Counted from the first letter of the stretch, positions 40,411 to 49,868 are shown. The stretch: DNA of 64,000 bases from Clostridiales bacterium (GCA_004558525.1 SFCQ01000011.1:27379-91378); one strand, 5' to 3'. Numbers and translations: made by a program. Notes: generated from the sequence alone by a model not told the origin.

Positions 40411-41070
40411 TTATAGCAGGCTCTGGCCGTTTATGGCAAGCCTGAATGTAAGCCCCAGCCTTTCGGCAGCCTTGCGGCAAAGCAGCATGCGCTTGAGAAA
40501 TATCTCAAAATAATCCATTACGGAGCAATACTGCGTATCTATAATCATGGTAAGCGTGACGTTCTTGTGCGCATCGTCTATTGTGGTGCTTGCTTCCCTT
40601 ACTGCAAAATTGACCCTGTCGTGTATGTCAAATGCGGCAAACTCGCTTTTCCTGACCCGGGTATAGCGCACGTCCGTTTTATCCGCTATTATTAGCGCTG
40701 CTGAAATTGCGCTTACGGGAACGCCTGTGCCTTCGTCGTGATTGCCTATCGCGGCTATTATTTCGGCTATGTCCTCGGCGTCGGCTCCAAGCCTGTCCAG
40801 TATCCTGAACGCCATGACCGCGCCGCTCTGCGCATGGTCTATTCGGTTCACGACGTTGCCTATGTCGTGCATATAGGCGGCTATTTTCGCAAGCTCTATC
40901 TCCCTTTGGCCGTAGCCGAGCGTTGTCAATATATATGCCGCAACCTCAGCCGTTTTGCCGACATGCGCAAAGCTGTGCTCGGTAAACCCAAGCTCGCCCA
41001 AAGAGGCATCCGCCATGCGTATATATGTTTTTATAGATGGGTCGGTCTTCACCTGTTCAAGCGTTATCAT
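40411..41070 (-). CDS. HD-domain phosphohydrolase
   Basis: 219 residues. 'EHSFAHVGKTAEVAAYIL' (first His), 'AAYMHDIGNVVNRIDHAQSG' (HD), 'GNHDEGTG' and 'ADKTDVRYTRVR' give the H…HD…H…D metal set of HDIG-type hydrolases. The C-terminal 60 residues (VTLTMIIDTQYCSVMDYFEIFLKRM) form a separate small domain. Substrate may be a nucleotide or small phosphate ester. Confidence 0.85.
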   Translation of the reverse strand: MITLEQVKTDPSIKTYIRMADASLGELGFTEHSFAHVGKTAEVAAYILTTLGYGQREIELAKIAAYMHDIGNVVNRIDHAQSGAVMAFRILDRLGADAEDIAEIIAAIGNHDEGTGVPVSAISAALIIADKTDVRYTRVRKSEFAAFDIHDRVNFAVREASTTIDDAHKNVTLTMIIDTQYCSVMDYFEIFLKRMLLCRKAAERLGLTFRLAINGQSLL

Positions 41071-41196
41071 TATCCATTCTCCGTCAACATAATATTTTGC
41101 ATATTATAATAGCGCATTTTTATCCGTTTGACCATACGGCGCGCGCAAGCTATAATATAAATACCTAAATGTTTACAAATTCGGGGAGAGGCTCAT

Positions 41197-42762
41197 ATGA
41201 AGATAAGTAAGTTCGCGCTCGGCGTGCGGTTTGCGGCTATGGCGGAGCAGCCGCCAAAGGAGTTTGCAAGAAAAATATACGAAGGCATTTTTTCCGTGCT
41301 TACGCTCAGCGAGCTTGAGGAGCTTATGCTTTATGGCGGTCCCGACCCGTTCAGCGAGTTCGGCGGCGTAGATGAGGAGGGCGACATTTACCTTGTTGTG
41401 CTTATGGGCGGAAAGCTCAAGCAGATGCGCAAGGTGTATCACGCCATAGCGGGCGACGCCGCGCTTGACATGTACCTTGTACACAACAGGCCGTTTGTTG
41501 AAAACAACAGGTTGTTTGACATAGGCGAGCTTGACTACTTTGGGCAGATAAAGTCAAACGGAAAGATTGAAGGCGGCGACGGTACGCTGGACGGGTTGAG
41601 CGTACCTAAAAAAAGAGGCCGCCGTAAGCCTGTCGGCAAGGGCATAAGGGTGCTGCTCGCGCCCGAGGATTATCAAAGCATGAGCAGTACGGAGGCCATA
41701 AAGCGCATCACTGTTGCCGCAAGGCGGCATTTTCAGGGCGTGAAGCTTACGCCGTTTCCGCTGAATATGGGCAAGGGAGGCTTTACCGCAAGCGTTGTTA
41801 CGGCCTTCAACGGCGCTATGCGAAAAACGAGCATAACCAGCCAGGACGGCAGCTGCAAAAAAGAAGCTCATTACGGCGTGCTAAGGGGAAAAACGGCAGT
41901 TATAGAGACCGCCTGCGCATTTGATGCCGATATAGTGAAGCAAACGGGGCAAAATGAGCCGGCAACATCTTCAGGCGTTGGCGAGCTGCTGAGGCGTGCG
42001 CTTGACGAAGGGCTGAAGAGCATTGTGATAGATGTACATGACCATAACATGGGCGACGGCGGCATGGGCTTTGCAAGGGCGCTTGGCATAAGGTTTTTTG
42101 ATGAGAACGGCAGCGAGCTTGAGTGCGCAAGCGACAAGCTTGGCCTTATTGCAAGAGCCGATACGGAGCTGATGCACCTGAGACTGGGAGAAGCCAGAAT
42201 ACTGTGCATGGACGCAAGCGAAAAGAGCGAGCCGGTTGCAAATGCCGATAAGCTTACAGACGCCGTATCAAAGGCTATCGGCAAGGATATAGACAAAGGT
42301 AGGGGCTTTGCGGGGCTTTTGTGCGCCATATGCTCAGGCGAATACAGCCGCGATTATGATGATTTGCTTAAAATGATAAACTTCACAAGGCTGATTAAGA
42401 ACACTGCCCTTGTGGTTACAGGCTGCCAAAGGCTTGATAAAGCCGAAATGACAACAGGCGCGCCAATGTACTCGATTATAAAGCGCTGCGCCGAGGCAAG
42501 GCTGCCAATAGCCATGATAGTGGACGAAATGGCCGATGGCGCGGATACGCTTTACTCAATAACGAATGCCGGAATAATGAGCATAGGCTGGCAGGCTGGC
42601 GAAAGCCGCGAAGAGGCGGCAAGGAAGTTTGACAGCGCAGCCGAAAGAATGTTCAGATTCATAAGAATGGGCCGCGATGTTGAAAAAATAGGCGCTCCCA
42701 AGCAGCCGAAGGTCAAGCCCTGGTTCGCGCTGCTTATAGACAGCTGGAAGAATGGAAAATGA
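41197..42762 (+). CDS. Degenerate glycerate-kinase-fold protein with novel N-terminal domain
   Basis: 521 residues. Residues 1-135 are a separate acidic domain unknown to me (LSELEELMLYGGPDPFSEFGGVDEEGDIYLVVLMGG). Residues 148-515 follow the GlxK/GckA-type glycerate kinase layout: 'IRVLLAPEDYQSMSSTEAIKRITVAARRHF' replaces the usual APDSFKGS start, 'DVHDHNMGDGGMGFARALGIRFFDENG' replaces IGGSATNDGG, and 'ALVVTGCQRLDKAEMTTGAPMYSIIKRC' replaces VITGEGRID. Catalytic motifs are changed, so kinase activity is doubtful; it may be a binding or regulatory relative. Confidence 0.65.
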   Translation: MKISKFALGVRFAAMAEQPPKEFARKIYEGIFSVLTLSELEELMLYGGPDPFSEFGGVDEEGDIYLVVLMGGKLKQMRKVYHAIAGDAALDMYLVHNRPFVENNRLFDIGELDYFGQIKSNGKIEGGDGTLDGLSVPKKRGRRKPVGKGIRVLLAPEDYQSMSSTEAIKRITVAARRHFQGVKLTPFPLNMGKGGFTASVVTAFNGAMRKTSITSQDGSCKKEAHYGVLRGKTAVIETACAFDADIVKQTGQNEPATSSGVGELLRRALDEGLKSIVIDVHDHNMGDGGMGFARALGIRFFDENGSELECASDKLGLIARADTELMHLRLGEARILCMDASEKSEPVANADKLTDAVSKAIGKDIDKGRGFAGLLCAICSGEYSRDYDDLLKMINFTRLIKNTALVVTGCQRLDKAEMTTGAPMYSIIKRCAEARLPIAMIVDEMADGADTLYSITNAGIMSIGWQAGESREEAARKFDSAAERMFRFIRMGRDVEKIGAPKQPKVKPWFALLIDSWKNGK

Positions 42763-42810
42763 TATTAACGGCCTGCATTCAGCCCAAATAAACGGCATAT
42801 ACATTGCTGT

Positions 42811-43824
42811 ATGATAAATTTGAATATACAAAAGCTCCGGCGCATATTGGCCGCCGCTGCTTTGCTGTCCGTTATAGTGATGAGCATACGCGGCTGCGTT
42901 ATAGCCAGGCGCAGCGACCTATCAAACGAAAACGGCGAAACGAAAACGCAAACGACCGGGGATATCAGCGGCATAACCGTGTGCGTCTATGATGACGACG
43001 CCGGCGAGAACATATCGCTTCCTCTTGAGGAATACGTTTTGTGCGTTACCGCCGCAGAGATGCCGGCAAGCTTCTCGCTTGAGGCGCTTAAGGCTCAGGC
43101 TGTGGCAGCGCGCACATATACTGCAAGGCGCATAGCGGCGCTTGGCGGTACTCCGTGCGGAAGGCATGGCGCCGACGTGTGTACGGATAGTACCTGCTGC
43201 CAGGCATATAGAAACAGGGAGGAGCTTGGAAAAAAATGGGGCGCTGGGGCGCCAATGTATTTTGACAGGCTTGAAAGCGCCGTAAACGGGACGAGCGGGC
43301 TGATACTTACATATAATGGCGAACCGATAGAGGCGCTGTTCCATTCCTCATCAGGAGGAATGACGGAGGATGCGGCAAACGTTTTCGGCGGGGATGCGCC
43401 GTATCTTAAAAGTGTAGCGAGCCCGGGCGAGGAGCAGTTCGCGCATTACAGCGACACGGTTGCGTTTTCAAGAAAGCAGTTTTCAAAAGCCGTGAACAAA
43501 GCAATTAGCGGCGCAAGGCTTTCCGCAGACAAGCTTGAGGATGAGGTGGAGATACTGAGCAGGAGCGGCAGCGGGCGCGTGACGCAGCTTAGGCTCGGCT
43601 CGATAAAAACCACAGGAAGGGAGCTTCGGCGCGCGCTTGGGCTGTCAAGCACGGCGTTTACGATAAAAATATCAAAGGACACCGTTACCGTAACGACAAA
43701 AGGCTACGGCCACGGCGTGGGCATGAGCCAATACGGCGCGGAGGCTATGGCAGAAAACGGAGCCGGATTCAGGGAGATACTTCTGCACTATTATACCGGA
43801 GCCGAGCTTTCGTCCATCTACTAA
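42811..43824 (+). CDS. spoIID: Stage II sporulation protein D (SpoIID/LytB domain)
   Basis: 337 residues with an N-terminal membrane anchor (LAAAALLSVIVMSI). SpoIID core: 'LPLEEYVLCVTAAEMPASFSLEALKAQAVAARTYT' with the catalytic Glu, 'SGLILTYNGEPIEALFHSSSGGMTEDA' and 'TKGYGHGVGMSQYGAEAMAENG'. The lytic transglycosylase strips stem-free glycan during engulfment. With SpoVT it supports endospore formation. A LytB-type paralog cannot be fully excluded. Confidence 0.88.
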   Translation: MINLNIQKLRRILAAAALLSVIVMSIRGCVIARRSDLSNENGETKTQTTGDISGITVCVYDDDAGENISLPLEEYVLCVTAAEMPASFSLEALKAQAVAARTYTARRIAALGGTPCGRHGADVCTDSTCCQAYRNREELGKKWGAGAPMYFDRLESAVNGTSGLILTYNGEPIEALFHSSSGGMTEDAANVFGGDAPYLKSVASPGEEQFAHYSDTVAFSRKQFSKAVNKAISGARLSADKLEDEVEILSRSGSGRVTQLRLGSIKTTGRELRRALGLSSTAFTIKISKDTVTVTTKGYGHGVGMSQYGAEAMAENGAGFREILLHYYTGAELSSIY

Positions 43825-43841
43825 ACGGGATACATGAACGG

Positions 43842-44717
43842 GTGAAAAGAAGAAGCATAAAAATAGATGAAAGCATGGCGTCAAGAACCGCCGGAAGCGT
43901 GATAAAGCGGGAGCTTATGGCGTCCGATACATATTTGCGCCGCCTCAAAACGACAGAAAACGGAATAACGGTAAATAATGAACATGCGCGCGCAACGGCC
44001 GTGCTTAAGCGTGGCGATGAGCTGAGCATAATCGTAAGCGATGCAGAAGCCGGCAGGCCCTGCGGCAAAAAGCTGAGCCTCAGCATCTTATATGAAGATG
44101 AGTGGCTTATAATAATAAATAAGCCTGCCGGCATGGCGGTACATTCTTCAACAAGGGAACCGGATATGGATACGGTAGAGGACGCGCTTTATTACTACCT
44201 TAAGTCGGATGAAAGGCCTCATCCCGTAAGCAGGCTGGACAGAGGCACAACAGGTGTGATGACGCTTGCAAAATCTGGCTATATGCACGCGCTTATAAAA
44301 AAGCAAATGGAAAGCGGAGCGTTTGAAAAAAGCTATATAGCAATAGTTTCCGCAATACCTGAGCCGGAATACGGAAAAATAGAGCTGCCTATAGGCTTTG
44401 AGGAAGGCTCCCGCTACAAAAGAGCCATAGCGGAAAACGGAAGCAGGGGCATAAGCAGCTATAAAACCATATATAAGCATAACGGCATGGCCGCCGTGCA
44501 GCTTATACCTGAAACCGGCAGGACGCACCAGCTAAGGCTGCACATGGCTGCGATAGGCTGCCCTATGGTGGGAGACTGGCTTTACGGCGAGGCAAGCGGG
44601 CTTATAGCGAGGCCGGCGCTGCATGCATACAGGGTGAGCTTTAAGCACCCTGTTACCGGCCAAAGCATAACGGCGAGCGCACCGCTCCCTGATGACATGC
44701 AGAAGCTTCTTATATGA
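43842..44717 (+). CDS. RluA-family 23S rRNA pseudouridine synthase
   Basis: GTG start at 43842; the ribosome site is weak. 291 residues. N-terminal S4-like segment (1-60), catalytic 'HPVSRLDRGTTGVMTLAKS' with the Asp of H-R-L-D-x-x-T-x-G, and 'IPETGRTHQLRLHMAAIGCPMVGDWLYG'. Isomerises specific uridines in 23S rRNA (RluD-like) or tRNA. Follows spoIID by 17 nt. Confidence 0.9.
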   Translation: MKRRSIKIDESMASRTAGSVIKRELMASDTYLRRLKTTENGITVNNEHARATAVLKRGDELSIIVSDAEAGRPCGKKLSLSILYEDEWLIIINKPAGMAVHSSTREPDMDTVEDALYYYLKSDERPHPVSRLDRGTTGVMTLAKSGYMHALIKKQMESGAFEKSYIAIVSAIPEPEYGKIELPIGFEEGSRYKRAIAENGSRGISSYKTIYKHNGMAAVQLIPETGRTHQLRLHMAAIGCPMVGDWLYGEASGLIARPALHAYRVSFKHPVTGQSITASAPLPDDMQKLLI

Positions 44718-44757
44718 TATCTGTACAAGCCTTGTGAAGAAGGCGGCCCAAATAAAC

Positions 44758-44800
44758 AGCGCCCCATTTGTTAGACAAACTATCTGATCAATGGGGCGCT
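44758..44800 (+). terminator. Long hairpin after pseudouridine synthase gene
   Basis: AGCGCCCCATT (44758-44768) with AATGGGGCGCT (44790-44800), a perfect 11-bp stem and 21-nt loop; no strong T-run on +. Confidence 0.6.
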
Positions 44801-44937
44801 TGCATATTAGCTTTATATCAGCATGCGGCGCCATGGAAATATCTCCGGAGACTTTACTCCCATGAATGGGGGATATCGCTTATCCGCTCAAAGAGCGTCA
44901 GCTTTTCGGTATCGGCGTTGAAGCAACCTGATTTGCC

Positions 44938-45038
44938 CTGTCGATAAACCCCGGGGTTGTTAAGGGTATGCACGTCAGAACGGATGAAAACCTGTGAAAA
45001 CTTGAAAGAGTGGCGCTCAGCCACTCTTTCAACACTCT
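44938..45038 (-). repeat. Interspersed hairpin element, copy E7 (reversed, internal deletion)
   Basis: Right-end remnant CTGTCGATAAACCCCGGGGTTGTTAAGGG, then GCACGTCAGAACGGATGAAAACC, then GTGAAAACTTGAAAGAGTGGC GCTCA GCCACTCTTTCAACACTCT, i.e. family order reversed with hairpins 5 and 2 reduced or lost. Stem 1 is GAAAGAGTGGC instead of GAAAAAGTGGC on both arms, a compensated change. A terminator hairpin starts 2 nt after its end. Confidence 0.85.
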
Positions 45039-45040
45039 CA

Positions 45041-45068
45041 AGGAAGCGGATGATGCCGCTTCCTTTTT
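45041..45068 (+). terminator. Terminator between convergent genes
   Basis: GGAAGCGG ATGATG CCGCTTCC then TTTTTTA on +. It adjoins E7. Confidence 0.8.
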
Positions 45069-45098
45069 TATTTACAGCTATGCTTTATGCAAAAAGCA

Positions 45099-46283
45099 TT
45101 AAAGAGCTTCCACTATGGTGGCAACGCCCATGCCGCCGCCTACGCAAAGGGTAGCCAGACCGTACTTGGAGCCGCGGCGCTTCATCTCGTAAAGCAGGGT
45201 CACAAGTATACGGCAGCCGGAAGCGCCTATCGGGTGACCAAGGGCCACGGCGCCGCCGTTTACGTTTACCTTATCCATATCAAAGCCAAGCTCGTTTGCA
45301 ACGGCTACGCTCTGGGCGGCGAAGGCTTCGTTGGCCTCTATAAGGTCGATGTCCTTCAGCTCAAGGCCGGCCTTCTTGAGGGCCTTACGGGTGGCGTACA
45401 CGGGGCCGATACCCATTATGCTGGGATCTACGCCCGCGCTTGCGCCGGTAACTATCTTGGCAAGGGGCTTTACGCCAAGCTCCTTGGCCTTTTCAGCGCT
45501 CATTACGACCACGGCAGCGGCGCCATCGTTTATGCCGGAGGCGTTGCCAGCCGTTACGGTACCGCCATCGCGCTTGAACGCGGGCTTGAGGTTGGCAAGC
45601 TTTTCAACGGTGGTGTCAGGACGCGGCTGCTCGTCTACCTTGAACTCTACCATTTCCTTCTTAACCTTTACCATTACGGGAACTATCTCTTCGTCAAACT
45701 TGCCTTCGGCAAGGGCAACGCCGTACTTGTGCTGGCTGTTGGCGGAGAACTCATCCTGCATCTGGCGGGTCACGCCGAACTTCTCGGCAACGTTCTCGGC
45801 GGTGATGCCCATGTGGTAGTTGTTAAAGGCGTCCCACAGGCCATCGTTTACCATAACGTCAACGACCTTGCCGTCGTTCATCCTGTAACCGAAACGGGCG
45901 TTAGGCAGAGCATAAGGCGCAAGGCTCATGTTCTCCATGCCGCCTACTACCATAACGTCGGCGTCGCCGGCGGCGATCATGTCAGCCGCAAGGTTTATGC
46001 ACTTGAGGCCGCTGCCGCAAACGTTGTTTATGGTAAGCGCGGGGACGGTATCGGGGATACCGGCCTTTATGGAAGCCTGGCGGGCGGGGCTCTGGCCGAG
46101 ACCGGCCTGCAGCACGTTACCCATCAATACTTCGTCAACATCTTCGGGCTTTATACCGGCCCTGCGTACAGCTTCCTTGATAACTATAGCGCCCAGCTCC
46201 ACCGCGGGGGTGTTAGCCAAGCTGCCGCCAAACTTGCCAATTGCGGTACGGCAAGCGCCTGCTAATACGATTTCCTTAGCCAT
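45099..46283 (-). CDS. Acetyl-CoA C-acetyltransferase (thiolase)
   Basis: Start ATG 46283 (MAKEIVLAGACRTAIGKFGG) behind AAAGGAG. 394 residues. Acyl-carrying Cys in 'NNVCGSGLKCI', 'GHPIGASGCRI' His and 'CVGGGMG' second Cys. Condenses two acetyl-CoA to acetoacetyl-CoA or the reverse. Last gene of an operon with the two CoA-transferase subunits, so acetoacetyl-CoA is the shared compound. Confidence 0.95.
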   Translation of the reverse strand: MAKEIVLAGACRTAIGKFGGSLANTPAVELGAIVIKEAVRRAGIKPEDVDEVLMGNVLQAGLGQSPARQASIKAGIPDTVPALTINNVCGSGLKCINLAADMIAAGDADVMVVGGMENMSLAPYALPNARFGYRMNDGKVVDVMVNDGLWDAFNNYHMGITAENVAEKFGVTRQMQDEFSANSQHKYGVALAEGKFDEEIVPVMVKVKKEMVEFKVDEQPRPDTTVEKLANLKPAFKRDGGTVTAGNASGINDGAAAVVVMSAEKAKELGVKPLAKIVTGASAGVDPSIMGIGPVYATRKALKKAGLELKDIDLIEANEAFAAQSVAVANELGFDMDKVNVNGGAVALGHPIGASGCRILVTLLYEMKRRGSKYGLATLCVGGGMGVATIVEAL

Positions 46284-46323
46284 TGTTTCTCTCCTTTTAA
46301 TATTTATTATATCGGCTTTAAGC

Positions 46324-47001
46324 TTACGCTTCAAAACCGGTCATGTCCATAGGCTTAAGCTCGGGGCTTATTATAAGCTCGGCTTCGGTAACGGCCTGGA
46401 TCTGCTCAACGGTGAATTCGGGGTTGTATTCGACAAGCTCAAGGCCCTTATCGGTAACGTTCATAACGCCCATCTCGGTAACTATCATGTTTACGCAGTT
46501 GATGGCGGTGTAGGGCAGGCGGCACTTCTTCAGTATCTTGGGATTGCCCTTTGCGGTATGCTCCATGGCGACTATGACCTTCTTTGCGCCTACCAGCAGG
46601 TCCATAGCGCCGCCCATGCCGGGCATCTTCTTGCCGGGGATTATCCAGTTGGCAAGGCTGCCTTCCTGGTCCACCTCAAGGCCGCCAAGAACAACAGCGT
46701 CCACATGGCCGCCGCGAATGAGGGCGAAGGAGTCGGAAGAATCGGTGAACGCGCCGCCGAGAACGACGGAGGAGGGGTTGCCGCCGGCGTCAACGAGGTG
46801 CATAGCGTCCGCATGCTCGGCATCGGGAGCGGGGCCCTGGCCTACTATGCCAAGCTCGCTGTGTACGGTAACATGAATCCCTTCGGGCAGATAGTTTGTG
46901 CAAAGAACAGGCAGGCCGATGCCGAGGTTTACAACCATACCGTCGGTGAATTCCTGAGCGACACGCCTTGCTATAAAGGGCTTAATCAAGCTTTTTTCCA
47001 T
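46324..47001 (-). CDS. 3-oxoacid CoA-transferase subunit B
   Basis: 225 residues. 'MVVNLGIGLPVLCTNYLPEGIHVTVHSELGIVGQGP' holds the catalytic Glu (S-E-L-G), and 'PGKKMPGMGGAMDL' is typical of AtoA/CtfB/ScoB. Forms a heterotetramer with subunit A and moves CoA between acetoacetate and acetate/butyrate. Starts 1 base after the end of subunit A. Confidence 0.93.
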   Translation of the reverse strand: MEKSLIKPFIARRVAQEFTDGMVVNLGIGLPVLCTNYLPEGIHVTVHSELGIVGQGPAPDAEHADAMHLVDAGGNPSSVVLGGAFTDSSDSFALIRGGHVDAVVLGGLEVDQEGSLANWIIPGKKMPGMGGAMDLLVGAKKVIVAMEHTAKGNPKILKKCRLPYTAINCVNMIVTEMGVMNVTDKGLELVEYNPEFTVEQIQAVTEAELIISPELKPMDMTGFEA

Positions 47002-47002
47002 T

Positions 47003-47692
47003 TTATTTACCCTCCCTGACTACTATGTAATTGACCAGAATACCCGGGGTCATAACGTTCTCGGGCTCGATCTCGCCAACCTCAACAAGTTCCTCAGCTT
47101 CTACTATAACAAGATCTGCTGCGGTGGCCATAACGCGGTTAAAGTTCTGGGCGCTGCCCTTGTACCATACGTTGCCGGCCTTATCCACCTTGTATGCGCC
47201 TATAAGTGCAACATCGGCGCGCAGAGGCTTCATTACCAGGTAATCCTTACCGTCGTAATTGACCTTGCCGCGTACCAGCGGGCTATCCTCGACCAGAGTA
47301 CCCACGCCGGTAGGAGTGATGACGCCGCCAAGACCTGCGCCGCCGGCGCGGATCATTTCGGCAAGGCTGCCCTGGGGAACAAGGTCTACCTTAAGCTCGC
47401 CCTTTGCCCATTTTTCAACAGCCTCGGGATTGGTACCGAGATGGCTGCCGATGTAGCCCTCTATCTGGCCATTGTGTATCATTTTTGCCCAGCTATAGTA
47501 TTCATCGCCGTCAGGCCCGTTAAGCTTGGACGAATCGTTATGGATGGTGTGGAAGTGGCCCTTGCCGCTCTTTGAAAGAGCATCGATAATTGAAAGGGCG
47601 CTGCCGCAGCCCACGAAGCCGCCCATCATTATGGTAGCGCCATCTGGGATCAAATCGACAGCCTGCTGTGCCGTGATGATCTTGTTTTTCAT
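47003..47692 (-). CDS. 3-oxoacid CoA-transferase subunit A
   Basis: 229 residues behind ACGGAGG. 'IPDGATIMMGGFVGCGSALSIIDALSKSG' is the glycine-rich CoA-binding start of AtoD/CtfA/ScoA, and 'GAGLGGVITPTGVGT' the second conserved loop. First gene of the ctfA-ctfB-thl unit. In Clostridia this set serves butyrate/acetoacetate metabolism; no butyrate dehydrogenase genes are in view. Confidence 0.93.
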   Translation of the reverse strand: MKNKIITAQQAVDLIPDGATIMMGGFVGCGSALSIIDALSKSGKGHFHTIHNDSSKLNGPDGDEYYSWAKMIHNGQIEGYIGSHLGTNPEAVEKWAKGELKVDLVPQGSLAEMIRAGGAGLGGVITPTGVGTLVEDSPLVRGKVNYDGKDYLVMKPLRADVALIGAYKVDKAGNVWYKGSAQNFNRVMATAADLVIVEAEELVEVGEIEPENVMTPGILVNYIVVREGK

Positions 47693-47751
47693 AGAAGCCT
47701 CCGTTAAGTTTATGATTTAGGCCGCATATGCAGCCCATAGCAAATAGTATC

Positions 47752-47803
47752 ATGCGGTATGCCCGCATAAAATAATTTTACGCCACGAGCCTGATAATGT
47801 CAA
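47752..47803 (-). promoter_or_regulatory. Promoter and candidate operator of the CoA-transferase operon
   Basis: On - : TTGACA (47798-47803), 17 bp, TAAAAT (47775-47780), a strong sigma-A promoter. ATGCGG TATGC CCGCAT at 47752-47768 is an inverted repeat that would cover the first transcribed bases, a likely repressor site. The untranslated leader is about 75 nt. Confidence 0.68.
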
Positions 47804-47975
47804 ACGATTCTGCGCTTTTTGTAGAGGAAACGGCGGGATATACATGGCTTTCGGGATACAATCATATAAGCGCAGCGCGATTTCACATTTATATGACCCT
47901 CTGGACTTTTTTTATTGACACATGGAGGTTATAATAATATTAGATCAAGGTATCGCATATGAAAGGAGTACGGAC

Positions 47976-49814
47976 GTGAGCGTAAAGGAACACGAACCCC
48001 CCAAGAAACCACTTATATACTATGGCATAATGGCATTTTTAACGCTTATGCTGCTTAATGTATTCGTATTTCCTCTGCTGTTTGAAAACCAGGTGAGCGA
48101 GGTTGGCTACAACGACTTCCTGAGCATGGTGGACAAGGGAATGGTACAGGAGGTTGCACGGGACGAATCGGCGGGGAGTATAACCTTTTCCACCAAGGAT
48201 GAGGCCGGAAAGCTTCGCATATACCAGACCGGCATATGGCCTGACGACACCCTGCTGAAGCGGCTTGAGGACGCCGGGGTAAAGTTTGCCTCGGAGATAC
48301 CTACGCAGGCTTCGCCCCTGCTGACCATACTCATATCATGGGTGCTGCCTGTGCTTATATTCAGCTTTATAGGAAAGCTTATAATGAAGCGCATGACCAG
48401 CGCCGGCAATATGGGCAACGCCATGAGCTTTGGCAAGGCCAACGCCAAGATATACGTTGAGGCGCAGACGGGCAAGACCTTTGCCGACGTTGCCGGAGAG
48501 GACGAGGCAAAGGAATCCCTGCAGGAGATAGTGGACTTTTTGCATGAGCCTGCAAAGTACGCCGCGATAGGCGCAAAGCTGCCCAAGGGGGCACTGCTCG
48601 TCGGCCCTCCGGGTACGGGTAAAACGCTGCTTGCAAAGGCGGTGGCGGGCGAGGCAAAGGTGCCGTTCTTCTCCATATCCGGCTCCGAATTTGTTGAGAT
48701 GTTCGTAGGCATGGGCGCTGCCAAGGTAAGGGACCTTTTTAAGCAGGCCAACGAAAAAGCGCCGTGCATAGTGTTCATAGACGAGATAGATACCATAGGT
48801 AAAAAGAGGGACGGCGGCGTTGGCTCAAACGATGAGCGCGAGCAGACGCTCAACCAGCTGCTTACCGAAATGGACGGCTTTGACCCGCAGAAGGGCGTTG
48901 TTATACTGGCGGCCACAAACAGGCCGGATACGCTTGACAAGGCGCTGCTGAGACCAGGCAGGTTCGATAGGCGTATACCGGTTGAGCTGCCCGATCTTAA
49001 CGGAAGGATAGCCATACTTAAGGTACACGCCAAGGACGTTAAGATGAGCGGCAACATAGATTTTGACGCTATAGCAAGGGCGACCAGCGGCGCAAGCGGC
49101 GCAGAGCTTGCCAACATAATAAACGAAGCGGCGCTCAGGGCCGTCAGGCTTGGCAGGGACAGCGTTATACAGGCGGACCTTGAGGAGAGCGTGGAGGTTG
49201 TGATTGCCGGCTATCAGCGCAAGGGAGCGGTAATATCGCCCGAAGAAAAGAAGATAGTGGCCTACCATGAGATCGGCCATGCGCTCGTAGCCGCAAAGCA
49301 GACGGATTCCGCGCCGGTACACAAGATAACCATAGTGCCGCGCACAAGCGGCGCGCTTGGCTATACCATGCAGGTGGAGGAGGACGAGCGCTTCCTGATG
49401 AGCAGGGAGGAGGCGTTCAACAAGCTTGCCACGCTTACCGGCGGAAGGGTGGCAGAGGATGTTGCGTTCAACTCCATAACCACGGGTGCTTCAAACGATA
49501 TCGAGCAGGCTACCAAGCTTGCGCGCGCCATGATAACAAGATATGGCATGAGCGACGATTTCGGCATGGTGGCGCTTGAAACGGTGAACAACCAGTATCT
49601 TGGCGGGGATACGAGCCTTGCATGCTCCGCAGAAACCGCCGCCAAGATAGATAAAGAGGTAGTTGCGATGATAGCCGAGGCTTATCAAAAGGCCAAGAGG
49701 ATAATAAGCGAAAACAGGCCGGTAATGGACAAGCTTGCGGCATACCTGCTCGAAAAGGAAACCATAACAGGCGAGGAGTTCATGGAAATACTTAATGAAG
49801 AGGAACAGAAATAA
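47976..49814 (+). CDS. ftsH: ATP-dependent zinc metalloprotease FtsH
   Basis: AAAGGAG at 47962-47968 sets the start at GTG 47976 (VSVKEHEPPKKPLIYY); the frame is open upstream but noncoding. 612 residues. Two membrane helices flank a small outer domain (30-50, 125-145). AAA+ core with 'GPPGTGKT', Walker B 'IVFIDEIDTIG' and SRH. Zinc motif 'VAYHEIGHALVA' (HEIGH for the usual HEAGH). Degrades membrane and regulatory proteins. Promoter TTGACA (47915-47920) with a weak -10 17 bp later. Confidence 0.96.
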   Translation: MSVKEHEPPKKPLIYYGIMAFLTLMLLNVFVFPLLFENQVSEVGYNDFLSMVDKGMVQEVARDESAGSITFSTKDEAGKLRIYQTGIWPDDTLLKRLEDAGVKFASEIPTQASPLLTILISWVLPVLIFSFIGKLIMKRMTSAGNMGNAMSFGKANAKIYVEAQTGKTFADVAGEDEAKESLQEIVDFLHEPAKYAAIGAKLPKGALLVGPPGTGKTLLAKAVAGEAKVPFFSISGSEFVEMFVGMGAAKVRDLFKQANEKAPCIVFIDEIDTIGKKRDGGVGSNDEREQTLNQLLTEMDGFDPQKGVVILAATNRPDTLDKALLRPGRFDRRIPVELPDLNGRIAILKVHAKDVKMSGNIDFDAIARATSGASGAELANIINEAALRAVRLGRDSVIQADLEESVEVVIAGYQRKGAVISPEEKKIVAYHEIGHALVAAKQTDSAPVHKITIVPRTSGALGYTMQVEEDERFLMSREEAFNKLATLTGGRVAEDVAFNSITTGASNDIEQATKLARAMITRYGMSDDFGMVALETVNNQYLGGDTSLACSAETAAKIDKEVVAMIAEAYQKAKRIISENRPVMDKLAAYLLEKETITGEEFMEILNEEEQK

Positions 49815-49834
49815 CCGCGCCGCATTAAAAGCGG

Positions 49835-49868
49835 GGGGAGCTCTGCAATCAACAGGGGCTCCCCTTTT
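49835..49868 (+). terminator. Terminator of ftsH
   Basis: GGGGAGC (49835-49841) with GCTCCCC (49858-49864), followed by TTTTAG. Confidence 0.78.

Noticed and set aside
45087..46265. A 392-codon open frame antisense to the thiolase gene, running on toward ctfB
   Set aside because: Shadow of a highly expressed gene with biased codons; no start signal and no recognisable family.
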